From Yarrowia lipolytica (lineage: Eukaryota; Ascomycota; Dipodascomycetes; Dipodascales), in assembly GCF_001761485.1 (NCBI RefSeq), contig NC_090775.1, positions 2,239,001 to 2,303,000 on the forward strand: a stretch of 64,000 bases of DNA, in the 5' to 3' direction. Below the pieces are notes generated by a model that was not told the origin of the DNA, ran no database searches, and saw only the letters and a list, made by a program, of their open reading frames with translations. Of this stretch, positions 45,188-55,058 are shown in pieces. A program made the position numbers and the translations under genes. Numbering within the stretch: position 1 is the first letter of the stretch; each line of letters starts with the position of its first letter.

Positions 45188-46513
45188 ATGAGCATATCGT
45201 ATACCGGCCAGCTGCCCACGACCAGCCCGTTGTCGCTGACTCAACTCATCACCTCAGACCGATACCAGCAGGTTATTGAGAATGCCGATGCTGCCCGGGC
45301 CCGAGTGAGAGAACAGCTCAAACACGCCAAAAAGACAGGCGCCACAGAGGCGAATGGCGACATTATGCCTGTGATCAAGGCTCTGGAGGAATATATGCCA
45401 CACATTACCAGCATTGTCGACAACGAAGGGGTGTTTCGATTCACGTCTCAGATCATCACTTGCTGGAGACTTCCGTTCCAGTCACAGTCGTCAATGGCCA
45501 ACAAGACGCCTCTGCATGGTCTCAGCTTCGAATATATCATGGTACTATTCACGTACGCTCTGGCTCTGGCTACCTTGGCCAACCAGTACGTGGCTAGAGA
45601 TAAGGAGGATCGATGGAAGCATGCCAGTGCATACATTAGTAAAGCTCGAGGCGTGGTAGACTATCTCAGGCAGTGTCGAAGCTTCCAGATCATCTGCAAC
45701 GAACCTCCAGCCTCGGTCCCTCGAGACCTCAGCTCAGCTACAATGTCGGCCCTTTCACACATGCTCTGTGGAGCGTCCCACATGCTCATTCTGTACAAGT
45801 GTGATGCAGAGACCTATCTGGATGGAGGAGCTCCGTCTGCAGGCGCAAACTCGGGAGGGTTTTCAAGCTCGTTGTTACTTCGAACTGCAATCTTTGCCAG
45901 AGATCAGTTTGAAACCGCTTCTGCCCTGCTGGGAGAACCAGTATCGAAACGCAAGCTGGTGACGAGTCTAGTCAAGGAAAAGAGCTCCAAGTTCTCACTG
46001 TCAAAAAAGCTGCATTTAAGGAAGGACGATGGCTCCCCGAGTTTGGCGCCAGTGTCATCCTTTGAATCAAACAGAGACCTGTCGTCGACGTCTTCGGGAA
46101 CTCTAGACTCGCTGCTTTCCTGGCTGAGCAGAGCACGAGGGGTGGCCGAGGGATTCGTCTTCAAGCACATGGCTATTCAGGCGTATGAGAACAACCAGAT
46201 TGGCAAGGCTGTAGGCGCAGCTTATGCAGCCATTCTGCAACTGGAAGATGTCAAGATCCCTCAAAAGTCTGCTCTTTATATTCCAGTGACCCATCTCAAG
46301 GAGACGCTGAACCGTCACCATGCCGACTACAAGGCTGACAATGATCGTCTATCGTTTGAGCCTGTTCCTTCGCCTTCAGAGCTTGCTCAAGAGTGGCCCT
46401 CCGGTCGACAGGTGATTTCTGCTCAAAAGTGGACTCCACAAACAAGTCTGGATCTTGGAGAGGACACTTCCTCCTCCGCACCCAAGTATTCTGGCCAGGG
46501 TTCCTACTACTAG
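45188..46513 (+). CDS. PalC-like BRO1-domain protein of the ambient-pH pathway
   Basis: Predicted component of the Rim/Pal alkaline-pH signalling pathway. PalC binds the ESCRT-III subunit Vps32/Snf7 through a BRO1 domain and helps recruit the processing complex for the transcription factor Rim101/PacC at plasma-membrane and endosomal sites. 441 residues, single exon, ATG at 45188. A BRO1 domain fills nearly all of it. The conserved helix-rich core contains LSFEYIMVLFTYALALATLANQ and a C-terminal segment AIQAYENNQIGKAVGAAYAA. It lacks the V-domain and proline-rich tail of full BRO1/Rim20 proteins, which is why PalC is preferred. A serine-rich insertion lies near residues 250-320. Starts 80 bp from the divergent Vps3-like gene. 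Confidence 0.8.
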   Translation: MSISYTGQLPTTSPLSLTQLITSDRYQQVIENADAARARVREQLKHAKKTGATEANGDIMPVIKALEEYMPHITSIVDNEGVFRFTSQIITCWRLPFQSQSSMANKTPLHGLSFEYIMVLFTYALALATLANQYVARDKEDRWKHASAYISKARGVVDYLRQCRSFQIICNEPPASVPRDLSSATMSALSHMLCGASHMLILYKCDAETYLDGGAPSAGANSGGFSSSLLLRTAIFARDQFETASALLGEPVSKRKLVTSLVKEKSSKFSLSKKLHLRKDDGSPSLAPVSSFESNRDLSSTSSGTLDSLLSWLSRARGVAEGFVFKHMAIQAYENNQIGKAVGAAYAAILQLEDVKIPQKSALYIPVTHLKETLNRHHADYKADNDRLSFEPVPSPSELAQEWPSGRQVISAQKWTPQTSLDLGEDTSSSAPKYSGQGSYY

Positions 46514-46691
46514 CTACTTGTAGTTGTACTCCATCTGCACACACAGTCAACACACAATCCACAATCTACAAAACCAATCATTACCCACACTGTGACATGT
46601 AACATGATCAATACAATCAGTACTGTATGTGCATACTTGTATTTTGAATAAATAACTGCCAAAGACAGTAATGCATTAATAAATAATCTGG

Positions 46692-47083
46692 TTAGACCTC
46701 GGAGGTCCGACGATGATGGTGATGCAATCTCTGGGTCTCCTCCACCTGCTGCTGCTGTTGAGCATCGTCTGCCGTCTCGAATGGTTGTCGGCACATGGGA
46801 CACAAGCCCTTGGACGTCTCTGTTTCCAGCCACTTGAGTAGACAATGCAAATGAAACGAATGTGCACACTTTCCAATGACTGTGTTAGCACCACAACTCA
46901 TTACTTCTCTGAATCATCTGAATCCTCTGAATCATACTCACTCAATGGACAATCGTCTCCTGGGTACTTGCACACAGGACACACTCCATCAAACGGAACC
47001 CGGCAGATACCACAAACTTCGTCGTTGGGCACGTCCCATTGCCACACGCTCACGGCGTTCCACTGTTTGATTTTTACCTTCAT
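46692..47083 (-). CDS. APC11: Anaphase-promoting complex subunit 11, RING-H2 protein
   Basis: Catalytic RING subunit of the anaphase-promoting complex, which pairs with the cullin Apc2 to ubiquitinate securin and cyclins. Exons 47083-46942 (47 codons plus one base) and 46879-46692 give 109 residues; the 62-nt intron has GTGAGT and ends CTAACACAG. The family core is unmistakable: KIKQWNAVSVWQWD, CGICRVPFDGVCPVC, a rebuilt CPLIIGKCAHSFHLHCLLKW across the splice, and GLCPMCRQPF. All zinc ligands are present. A short Gln/His-rich tail is extra. It is convergent with PalC (178 bp between stops) and divergent from HAP3. Confidence 0.96.
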
Positions 47084-47754
47084 GGCGTTGCTGTGTGTTT
47101 TGTTGTCATGTACTTTACGAGTACGAGTACGAGCACTTGCCTCTCAGCACTGCTCTTCGGGATGGGTGTACATGTACCAGGGTGCAGGTGTAAACAACTT
47201 TATTTCAACTCGTCGCGCTAACATGGTGGTGTACAAATACTTGAGATGAAACAAGGTAGTGGGGATGGCGAGGGAGGACCTTTGGGTGGCGAAATTAATC
47301 TGGTTTCGACGTCCTTACTCTTCATCACTTGGTGTTACTTCTTCCACAATTGTGCATCATCGGCGAAACTCCTGCAGGACTTGCTCGATAGTGTGCAACC
47401 GCTATTGTGGATATAATCGGCATTTGTTTGGTATCATTTTGATTGGAAAAACTCTGCCATTTCACTGGCGCTACTGCCGTTCCAATCAAGTCATTATTTC
47501 GCTCAGATCTCCGTCTGGTGTGGCTGATGAAACAGTTAAGCTTAGGGTTTTGACAATAAGGTTTCCGAAGCACCTTTTAATACAACACAACATTTACTCA
47601 CGCGAACTGTTGGAAAAACGCCAGACTCACTTTTCAACCGTGAACTGGACGACCCTTGCGACGACGCCGAATCGACACGTAATCACCTCTTGATTGACGT
47701 TCGTTTTCCTCACGTGACCCCACTAAACACCCCCTCACCTACGCCCACCACACC
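47084..47754. other. Bidirectional promoter region APC11/HAP3
   Basis: 670 bp between divergent start codons. No gene seen. Confidence 0.65.
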
Positions 47755-48339
47755 ATGGCCGACTCGGACTCCAAGCCCTCCTCTGGCAACGAACTCGAAC
47801 TTCGAGAGCAGGACAAGTGGCTGCCAATAGCCAATGTGGCCCGAATCATGAAGTCTGCGCTGCCCGAAAACGCCAAGGTGTCCAAGGAAGCCAAGGAGTG
47901 CATGCAGGAGTGCGTGTCCGAGTTCATTTCCTTCATCACCTCGGAGGCGTCGGAGAAGTGCGCAGCCGAAAAGCGAAAGACAGTCAATGGCGAGGACATT
48001 CTCTTTGCCATGCTGTCTCTGGGCTTTGAGAATTACGCCGAGGCCCTGAAGATTTACCTCACCAAGTACCGTCAGAACCAAAACTACAAGCAGGAGAACA
48101 GAAGCGAGAATCGAAAGAAGAAGACGCTGCCCGCCCAAGAAGGAGCTGTGGCTGCTGCTGCTACCGGTTCGAACCCCGTCACTGAGACAAACTCGCCTTC
48201 CCAGCAACAGCAGGAGGAGTACTACGCTGCCTACGACGTTCCAATTAACGGACAGGACCCTACCGAGCAGCGGTTCTCCGAAGAGCCCACCCAGGACGAA
48301 AAGGCCATGTATGACGCTTATACCGGTGACTACTACTAA
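47755..48339 (+). CDS. HAP3: CCAAT-binding factor subunit HAP3 (NF-YB)
   Basis: Histone-fold subunit of the CCAAT-binding complex (HAP2/3/5, NF-Y), which activates respiratory genes and works with HapX-type partners in iron control. 194 residues, single exon, ATG at 47755. The H2B-like histone fold spans roughly residues 16-110 and is canonical: [65 protein letters not shown] and [14 protein letters not shown] basic segment follows, then a Gln/Tyr-rich acidic C terminus unlike the short S. cerevisiae protein. Complex I and Mix17 genes elsewhere in the window are plausible targets, but that is inference. Confidence 0.96.
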   Translation: MADSDSKPSSGNELELREQDKWLPIANVARIMKSALPENAKVSKEAKECMQECVSEFISFITSEASEKCAAEKRKTVNGEDILFAMLSLGFENYAEALKIYLTKYRQNQNYKQENRSENRKKKTLPAQEGAVAAAATGSNPVTETNSPSQQQQEEYYAAYDVPINGQDPTEQRFSEEPTQDEKAMYDAYTGDYY

Positions 48340-49076
48340 GTGTCTGATTGGAGACACATGCTACGGACCTTTCCCTTTGTACTATTGATGACTATTTATA
48401 AAGTGTATGTGATATATTATGACTGTATTGTACTCGTATTTGTACGGCGGTTGTTGAGCTATAGTTTTTGGCATGGAACAAGCGCGAGATATGCTGTGGA
48501 AATGATCTTCGTGGAGTGCTACTTCTTTTGTACTTGTAGTACGGTAAGCAGACACAGTTCATAGAGTGAGCACCACCACAGCTGTACAAAATGAAGCGCT
48601 GAGACGTCCGGTATCGTAAATGTGAATAATTCAAGTATGCTAGTAGTTGTGAATTACACCAACACCTAGTAGTTGCATTGGCATTTCTCTTAACAATCTA
48701 TGACTTGTCTGTCAAGGGTCGAACGATGTACACTTCAAGCAGTGGCCATGTCCTCGACATCGTTCTCAAAGAGAAGACACAAAAGATATGAGGACTTCTC
48801 CATCTACTAAAATAGGCCTCGATAAGTAATTAATTCCGTTTTTCCCGCTAAAATAGTTTGATTTAGATCCGCTTTGAGAGTAGGGTCAGAGCAAGTTGTT
48901 GTTGAAGTACTTCAAATGATTAGTGTGAAAGCTGCGATCAGCAGAACTGAAACAAAATTTGATGAAGTAAATTATACACAAATTATTATCTTTTGATACC
49001 ACTTACTAAGCATTTTCAGGGAATTTAATGGATCTTATGAGTGTATTGTTTCAACACTTTTCAGTAGGCATATTTG
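48340..49076. other. Intergenic region between HAP3 and tRNA-Ser
   Basis: No gene recognised. A 9-bp inverted repeat (GAACGATGT and its complement, about 48720-48766) could form a hairpin with a loop near 29 nt. Confidence 0.6.
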
Positions 49077-49158
49077 GGCATCCTGGCCGAGCGGTTAAGG
49101 CGAGAGATTAGAAATCTCTTGGGGTTTCCCCGCGTAGGTTCGAATCCTGCGGATGTCG
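49077..49158 (+). tRNA. tRNA-Ser (AGA)
   Basis: Complete class II tRNA of 82 nt. Acceptor stem GGCATCC pairs with GGATGTC (one G-U) with G73. The A-box is TGGCCGAGCGG. The anticodon arm AGAGA-TTAGAAA-TCTCT gives anticodon AGA. A long variable arm characteristic of serine follows, then the B-box GGTTCGAATCC. A T7 Pol III terminator starts four bases downstream. No intron. Confidence 0.96.
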
Positions 49159-49387
49159 CCATTTTTTTGCGTCGTCTTCCTAGCTACAGAATAATACTTC
49201 AGTTCTTCTTTTCGCATGATTTTTTCTTCCTTTTTGATATCCCCCTTGCGTTTATGAAGTTTTGGAGAGAGTAGAGTCTTATTCGTCTTTTTGTACGTCT
49301 TCTTGCCTGTTCGACTAAACGCATATCATGAGTTGATTGTTTACGCGTTCTACATCAACACGCGTTGTTCGACATTTTCAGCGCAGA

Positions 49388-50842
49388 ATGAAGAGGAAAC
49401 ACGACGGAGATTCGACAGACGACGATATATCTGGTCAACAGAACCACTCGTATTCGGAAGCGCATGTCTACAGCGTGCTGAGATCGGTGTTCAAGAAGGA
49501 CGCGTTTCGAGGATGTCAAAAGGAGATAGTGGAGGCGGCTATGAAGGGAAGAGACGCATTAGTGTTACTTCCTACGGGCCACGGCAAGTCATTGACCTTC
49601 CAGCTGCCAGCTGTTGCAGTTTCCAAGGGCGTCACTATGGTGGTGAGTCCGCTACTAGCTCTTATGGCTAACCAGGTTCAGGGGCTTAAGAAACTTGATA
49701 TCCCTGCAGAGACACTGAATAGTGACGTCCAGGGTCACGACAGGCGCACAATTCTGCAAGATCTGGTCAGTGATAACCCTGAAACCCGCCTGTTGTACCT
49801 GTCGCCTGAGTACATCTCAAACCAGGCATTTCAGCGCATCCTCAAGCGTCTTTACGATCAGGACTTGCTGGTGAGGATTGTGATTGACGAGGCCCATTGT
49901 TGTGTGGAATGGGGTCACTCTTTCAGGTCCACTTACAAAGAGCTGGGGTTCTTACGACAGGAGTACCCCAATGTTCCCATCACTGCTCTCACAGCTACAG
50001 CATCCGAAAGCGTCCAGAAAGGAATAATCGACATTATGGGACTGGACGAGAAGAGGCTGGGAGTGTTCACCACGTCTATCAATCGCTCCAACTTGCATTA
50101 CGAGGTCAGATACCTCATCCCCGATTATCGCTTCACAGACTCGAACAGTATTCAGGAAGTGGTCATGAAGGACATTCTGGAGTTTCTACAAGACTACAAG
50201 GAACGCAGACAGGCCCAGAAGTCGACATGTCCCGGTGCAGGCATTGTGTATTGTCGTACCCGAGCCTTGGTCGAGAAGGTGGCTCAGAACTTGGGTAGGA
50301 AGGGGTATGGAGCTCATGCTTTCCATGCAGGCATGGATCTCAACGTCAGAGAAGATATTTTAACCAAATGGACGGACTCGGAGCCCGGCTACGAAATTGT
50401 TGTAGCCACCATTGCATTTGGAATGGGTGTGGATAAGCCCAACGTCCGGTTTGTCATCAACTTTGATCTTCCTGACAACCTGGAGTCTTACTACCAGTTA
50501 TCAGGTCGAGCAGGCAGAGACAACAAGGGCGCCAGGTGTATCATTTACTATTGTTCAGGTGCCCATAGCCCTACTGCGAATGCCGATATGAAAAGGTACT
50601 GTTCCAAGGCCAATCAATGTCGTCATGTTTCTATTGCTGAATATTTTGAACCCCAGAAGACGCGAACCGTCAAGGAGAGAACCCAGTTGGCGAAAGAATA
50701 CTGTGATTATGCTTGCGATGTGTGCAAAAATAAGCAGTTTGTGTCTTCTAGATACATGGCGATGGTTAGAGCTGTTGACTCCTTGTCGGAGGGTGTATCT
50801 AGCACTCAGCCTAGTTGTTCCAGGAGTTTAGCCATCAAGTGA
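49388..50842 (+). CDS. RecQ-family ATP-dependent DNA helicase, short form
   Basis: Predicted 3'-5' DNA helicase. 484 residues from the ATG at 49388; the longer upstream frame lacks an ATG. Core motifs: Walker A LPTGHGKS (about residues 60-68; the second Gly of the usual PTGGGKS is His), motif Ia VVSPLLALMANQVQ, DEAHC (about 167-171) followed by CVEWGHSFRSTY, motif III ALTATAS, motif V ATIAFGMGVDKPNVRFV and motif VI YYQLSGRAGRD (about 370). A RecQ zinc domain with Cys residues follows (CRHVSIAEYF to CDYACDVC). The protein stops there: no winged-helix RQC and no HRDC domain. It is thus not the Sgs1/Bloom ortholog, which is far longer, but a second, minimal RecQ like RECQL5-type short isoforms. 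Convergent with DPH5 (124 bp). Confidence 0.9.
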   Translation: MKRKHDGDSTDDDISGQQNHSYSEAHVYSVLRSVFKKDAFRGCQKEIVEAAMKGRDALVLLPTGHGKSLTFQLPAVAVSKGVTMVVSPLLALMANQVQGLKKLDIPAETLNSDVQGHDRRTILQDLVSDNPETRLLYLSPEYISNQAFQRILKRLYDQDLLVRIVIDEAHCCVEWGHSFRSTYKELGFLRQEYPNVPITALTATASESVQKGIIDIMGLDEKRLGVFTTSINRSNLHYEVRYLIPDYRFTDSNSIQEVVMKDILEFLQDYKERRQAQKSTCPGAGIVYCRTRALVEKVAQNLGRKGYGAHAFHAGMDLNVREDILTKWTDSEPGYEIVVATIAFGMGVDKPNVRFVINFDLPDNLESYYQLSGRAGRDNKGARCIIYYCSGAHSPTANADMKRYCSKANQCRHVSIAEYFEPQKTRTVKERTQLAKEYCDYACDVCKNKQFVSSRYMAMVRAVDSLSEGVSSTQPSCSRSLAIK

Positions 50843-50966
50843 TAGCTTCTTTGTAAACCCTCGCAAAGCATCACATAAATTATTTGTATTTATACCAATC
50901 TCATACCGACTAGGTGGCTCTTACAGGGTTGTACTGTTGAAGATAATTTATTAATTTTACATTGGT

Positions 50967-51869
50967 TTACTCGTCGTCGTCGTCGGAGTAAGACATAATC
51001 TTGACCTCCTTCTTGAAGTTCTCGGCATCCTTGGTGATGAGAGCCTTGAAAGCCTCGGGATCATCAGCAAACTCGACCAGGAAGTCGATCTCCAGGTCGT
51101 GCACGTTGTTTCCAAGCACAATCAGAGAGTGCAGAGGCTCGCCAGACTCGTACTCAGCAAGCTCTCCCAGAGAACCGGCCTTGATGCATTGTCGAGGAGA
51201 TCCTAGTCGAGAGACAGCAATAGCTGGGGTGTCGGAACAGTACACCTTCTCATCTCGAGATTCCTCAATCTCCAGCAGCTGGGAAGCAGCCTGCTCAATA
51301 GACATGTATCGGGGAGGCTCAAAGACGTTTCGGCCTCGCATAATGTTTTCAATGCTCTGCTCCTTGACCTTGATGTCAAGAAGAACCAGGGTGTGCAGAC
51401 CAATCTTTCGGTTCTCGTGGATCTTGTCATAGAAAGAATCGGGCTTCCATGAATCGGTGAAGAAAACGAGAGACACGGTCTGGCCAAAGTTGTACAGCTG
51501 CAGACCGCAGGCTCCAACAGCATTCATGACCGAGGCGTTGTGGATAGTCTGGTATTTGATTCCCAGCTCTCGGGCTCGAATCACCAAGTCGGTATGGGTG
51601 GTGGCTCCAAAGGGGTCTCCCACCACCAGAAATGCAATATCGTCCTCCTGGGCGCCGGCCAGAATGTCGTCGGATGCCTGCTCGACCATCTCTCGGTCGG
51701 CCAGAATGAGCTCCTTGCCGTAGAACTTCTCCAGGGTCTCCTTCTCGGCGGCCATGAGAATCGAAGTGTACGCCTCGAGGTAGACTCGCTTGCACTTTTT
51801 GATGGTCTCCAGACCTCGGACAGTGATGTCGGTTTCGTGGGACAGACCCAGGCCAATCAGATGAAGCAT
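50967..51869 (-). CDS. DPH5: Diphthine methyl ester synthase
   Basis: S-adenosylmethionine-dependent methyltransferase of diphthamide synthesis, modifying the special histidine of elongation factor 2. 300 residues from ATG at 51869, chosen because the family starts exactly here with M-L-x-LIGLGL. Motifs: [19 protein letters not shown] at the N terminus, [27 protein letters not shown] (SAM site), [20 protein letters not shown] and [15 protein letters not shown], all diagnostic of Dph5. The C terminus ends in an acidic SDDDDE. Length and motif order match the eukaryotic family fully. Confidence 0.97.
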   Translation of the reverse strand: MLHLIGLGLSHETDITVRGLETIKKCKRVYLEAYTSILMAAEKETLEKFYGKELILADREMVEQASDDILAGAQEDDIAFLVVGDPFGATTHTDLVIRARELGIKYQTIHNASVMNAVGACGLQLYNFGQTVSLVFFTDSWKPDSFYDKIHENRKIGLHTLVLLDIKVKEQSIENIMRGRNVFEPPRYMSIEQAASQLLEIEESRDEKVYCSDTPAIAVSRLGSPRQCIKAGSLGELAEYESGEPLHSLIVLGNNVHDLEIDFLVEFADDPEAFKALITKDAENFKKEVKIMSYSDDDDE

Positions 51870-52546
51870 TTCGTGTAGATTGTGTGTCAAAAATTGGATT
51901 TTTGGGAACTGAAAAACTCACCAAAATTAATTTGCGTGGGAGTGCGTCTGACAGGTACGAGGTTAAGCGGGTCATTCGAGATGGGTGGGGTGAGTTAGTG
52001 CAAATGTAGAGGGTAGGTATAATGCAGTGAAGGAGATTTGGTAACCCCCTCCAGACAAATTGCTTCCTTGTTTCATTGCTTCCTTGTTTCATTGCTTCAT
52101 TGCTTCCGTTTATATCAACCACAACAGTAGTTCACTACTCCACAGGGAAGTCACTTGAGGATCAAGTCAATAGTGGAAGAAAAGTATAGTTTGAAGATAA
52201 ACGATGGCGGCTCGGACCCAATAACTTTTTCATGTTTGGTTTTCAACTGTTCCCCTCTCTGTTTACTAGTTTAGTACATCTGTTCAATATATATATTTGT
52301 CTATATAGAGCTTCTTTATGGACTCAACGATTCATGTCCATCAAAAAACTTGTGCATAGTGCAGGTACGATATGATACTGTACAATAACTGCAAGTGCCA
52401 GAAAACCATACGAGACGATATGTTATGATTCATTATAGAGCGATAATTGGATCGTGGTATGTGTGCATATTCTATACAGGGTTAGTCAAACTCACAATCA
52501 CTCCTCCTCCCCTCACACTTGCGAGCTAAACCATCTCCGTTTCGCC
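51870..52546. other. Divergent promoter region DPH5/F-box gene
   Basis: No gene seen. A 16-bp perfect tandem pair, ATTGCTTCCTTGTTTC at 52059-52074 and 52075-52090, continues into partial copies. Confidence 0.65.
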
Positions 52547-53842
52547 ATGCTACCATCGGAGATACTCGACCACATTTGCTGCTACTTAGATCTGGAGGCT
52601 CTCGTTTCCCTTACTCAAACCAGTCGAGAGCTGCTGGAATTGATTTTTGAAACAACTTACCGTGACGTGCTTCTGAGATATTGCCCCTTCTATGATCTCG
52701 ACTACAGCCAATGGGACAGCTGGAAGGCTAGTGCCCTTCACTTTTCAAAGGTGGACACACGGCCTTTCGAGTTGAGTCTGAAAAATCCAATTCATATCAA
52801 CACACCTCTTCCAGACGATTTCCAATGTTTCTGCCGCGGAGCAGATCTGAAAAGCGAAATTGTCTACGAAGATAGCGGTGTCTTCATCGAGAACAAGTTT
52901 GTGAATCTCAGCCAATCGCACAGGAAAGTCCCGCCTTCCCCTATACTAATGTACATTGACAGCGCTCCCTTTGGCTTGGTTCACGAGATCAATTATGGCG
53001 AGGAGTCTATGAAGGTGGTAGGCGACTTCCATCGATCTATTTGCACTTCGCAGATAATGGCTGCTGTTTCAACCTATGGAGACCAGCTCGGTCTTCTCAT
53101 GAAGGATCTTACAGAAAAGATGGAGGATCCCGAAGAAGCTCCCTTGTACTTTGCAAGACTACATGGTAGAGGGCCATTCAGATTGCAAGCTGTGGGGAAA
53201 AGGGTGATCCTGGTCGTCACGGGACACAAGGGAGAGCTATTCTCGTCTATATTCAGCGCGCCTGGCGGATTCACGAATCTTGTGTACACGAAACCGCTTA
53301 GAAAACTTCCTGCTGGGATGCTCTTCTACGACGGCCATGTTTACGACGTGTTCATGTCTCTCTCGAAGAAGCCTGTTGTTCAGAGCACCAGATCCAACTC
53401 GTCTACTCCTGAAGAGTGGAAACTAAACAGATACCACAAGGTGGAACAGGACGAACGACACACACAATATGCCTTGATCTACAACCAGCATGGAGTGGTT
53501 TCTGCGCTTGTCGATCTGAAGGAGCACAAGATCCAAAACTTGATGGATACTCCAAATGCCCCGCAAAGCTTTGGAACATGGTCGATACCGACACAAGCTT
53601 TTGGCACAGAGCGCCACCTGATCTTTATTGGCATCTCCAAAGGTGCTGTGCGCATTCATAAGTACTCGGAGACATATTTGGCAGATAGGTACAGGGGCCA
53701 GAATCACAGAAGCATGCCGATCGGTCTGGATGTATTTCATCCTGCTGAGGAGGACTCCACCGATGTTCTTACCTATTCAAAGTTGAATTCCTTCGTCGAC
53801 CGGTTTGCGGGTTTGAACATTCCTTCTTGGCCCGGGGAGTGA
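52547..53842 (+). CDS. F-box protein
   Basis: Predicted substrate adaptor of an SCF ubiquitin ligase. 431 residues from ATG at 52547; the frame is open for 31 codons further upstream but without ATG. The N terminus is an F-box (MLPSEILDHICCYLDLEAL, then LTQTSRELLELI), which binds Skp1. The remaining ~380 residues have a mixed beta-rich composition with spaced aromatic residues, possibly a propeller-like fold, but I see no WD or leucine-rich repeat. The substrate is unknown. COP9 subunit 2 in the same window acts on this ligase class in general; no direct link is implied. Confidence 0.75.
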   Translation: MLPSEILDHICCYLDLEALVSLTQTSRELLELIFETTYRDVLLRYCPFYDLDYSQWDSWKASALHFSKVDTRPFELSLKNPIHINTPLPDDFQCFCRGADLKSEIVYEDSGVFIENKFVNLSQSHRKVPPSPILMYIDSAPFGLVHEINYGEESMKVVGDFHRSICTSQIMAAVSTYGDQLGLLMKDLTEKMEDPEEAPLYFARLHGRGPFRLQAVGKRVILVVTGHKGELFSSIFSAPGGFTNLVYTKPLRKLPAGMLFYDGHVYDVFMSLSKKPVVQSTRSNSSTPEEWKLNRYHKVEQDERHTQYALIYNQHGVVSALVDLKEHKIQNLMDTPNAPQSFGTWSIPTQAFGTERHLIFIGISKGAVRIHKYSETYLADRYRGQNHRSMPIGLDVFHPAEEDSTDVLTYSKLNSFVDRFAGLNIPSWPGE

Positions 53843-54581
53843 AAGCAGCATACAGGCTCTCAATCTGATCTGAAACAACAAAAAGCAAATACTACATGTA
53901 CGAGTATGAGTACTTGTAGTTCCATTAATGTGCAGCACATTGTTCACTGTGTGTACTAATAGCACGCGGCGCACCTTTCCTCCAAAAGTTGTCGCTCGCT
54001 AGCTTAAGGCAATGTCTGCAAAGATTAAGCACATGTTGCTACCTTCCATAATAATCAATATCGCCATGTTGTTCGTCTTTCTACCTCAATCACATGTGGA
54101 TGGCATGATAATGGCGACGCAGAAAAAGTTGAAAATAAGGCCATTCCGTTTCATGTGATTGTGGGGAAGAGTACAGACGGTGGCTTCGGTGCAAAATTGT
54201 AGATCTAACGTTGTTTGTCAGGGGAACCGCTACAATAGGTGGGGAAGTTACAAAGGTCTATACCGACAGTTATGGAGAAAAAATGGAGAATAAAAATGTA
54301 TGGACAGAGATTTATTGTCTCTTAAACCCCAGTAAGAGAATTATCCAACCATTTTTTGTCCATTCATGGCAGCTATGGAAGCCTGTCTCCATTTGCCACC
54401 ATCACCAAACCCCGCCTTACATATGCACCATGATAAGCACAAGTGGGAGCAAAGGCGTTAACACACCTAAGCCTAAATATATATAGGGTTGCCCAAAAAA
54501 GACCATTCATATATATCACACTCGACGTCTGTCTCATTTCATCTCTCTTGACCACGTCTGAAAACTTGTCGAACCCCCACA
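53843..54581. other. Intergenic region upstream of the SRPBCC gene
   Basis: No gene recognised. A TATATATAG near 54477-54485, about 100 bp before the next start codon, is a likely TATA box. Confidence 0.6.
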
Positions 54582-55058
54582 ATGCCCACCATTCACACAG
54601 AAATCGAAATCAATGCTCCCGCAGCAGTCGTCAGCCAGATTCTGTACCAGTTTAACAAGTACCCCGAATGGAACACCTTCCTGACCTTTGTCCTGGGCAA
54701 CTCCAACGACTACTCTCACCGACCCCAGGAGCTGGCCAACGAACACATCACCATCCAGGTGTGGACCCCCGGCAAGCAGAAGCCCCAAATCTTTGACTGT
54801 GTCGTCAACAAATGGGAGCCCAACAACCTGTCATGGGAGGGCCATCTGCTCAGCAAGCACATTATCAAGGGCGAGCACTACTTTGAGATCGTGCCTGTGA
54901 GCGAGAACAAGTGTATTTTCAAGCATGGCGAGAACTTTAGCGGCGGGGTGGCCGCAGTGGCCTCCTTCACCTCTGTGTTTGAAAACCTCAAGCCCAACTA
55001 CGAGCGAATGAACCAGGAGCTCAAGAAGCGGGCTGAGGCCGGCGTCTCAAAGCTGTAA
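54582..55058 (+). CDS. SRPBCC-fold (Bet v 1/START-like) protein, 158 residues
   Basis: Small soluble protein with the helix-grip fold of the polyketide cyclase/START superfamily, which binds hydrophobic ligands. Indicators: the N-terminal strand and helix IHTEIEINAPAAVVSQILYQ, the motif YPEWNTF characteristic of this fold, the strand WEPNNLSWEGHLL, HYFEIVPVSENKCIFKHGE and a long C-terminal helix (ENLKPNYERMNQELKKRAEAG). No signal peptide or catalytic signature. Similar proteins are scattered in fungi and bacteria and mostly lack a known role. Codon use is strongly biased and there is a TATA box about 100 bp upstream, so expression may be high. The ligand is unknown. Confidence 0.8.
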   Translation: MPTIHTEIEINAPAAVVSQILYQFNKYPEWNTFLTFVLGNSNDYSHRPQELANEHITIQVWTPGKQKPQIFDCVVNKWEPNNLSWEGHLLSKHIIKGEHYFEIVPVSENKCIFKHGENFSGGVAAVASFTSVFENLKPNYERMNQELKKRAEAGVSKL

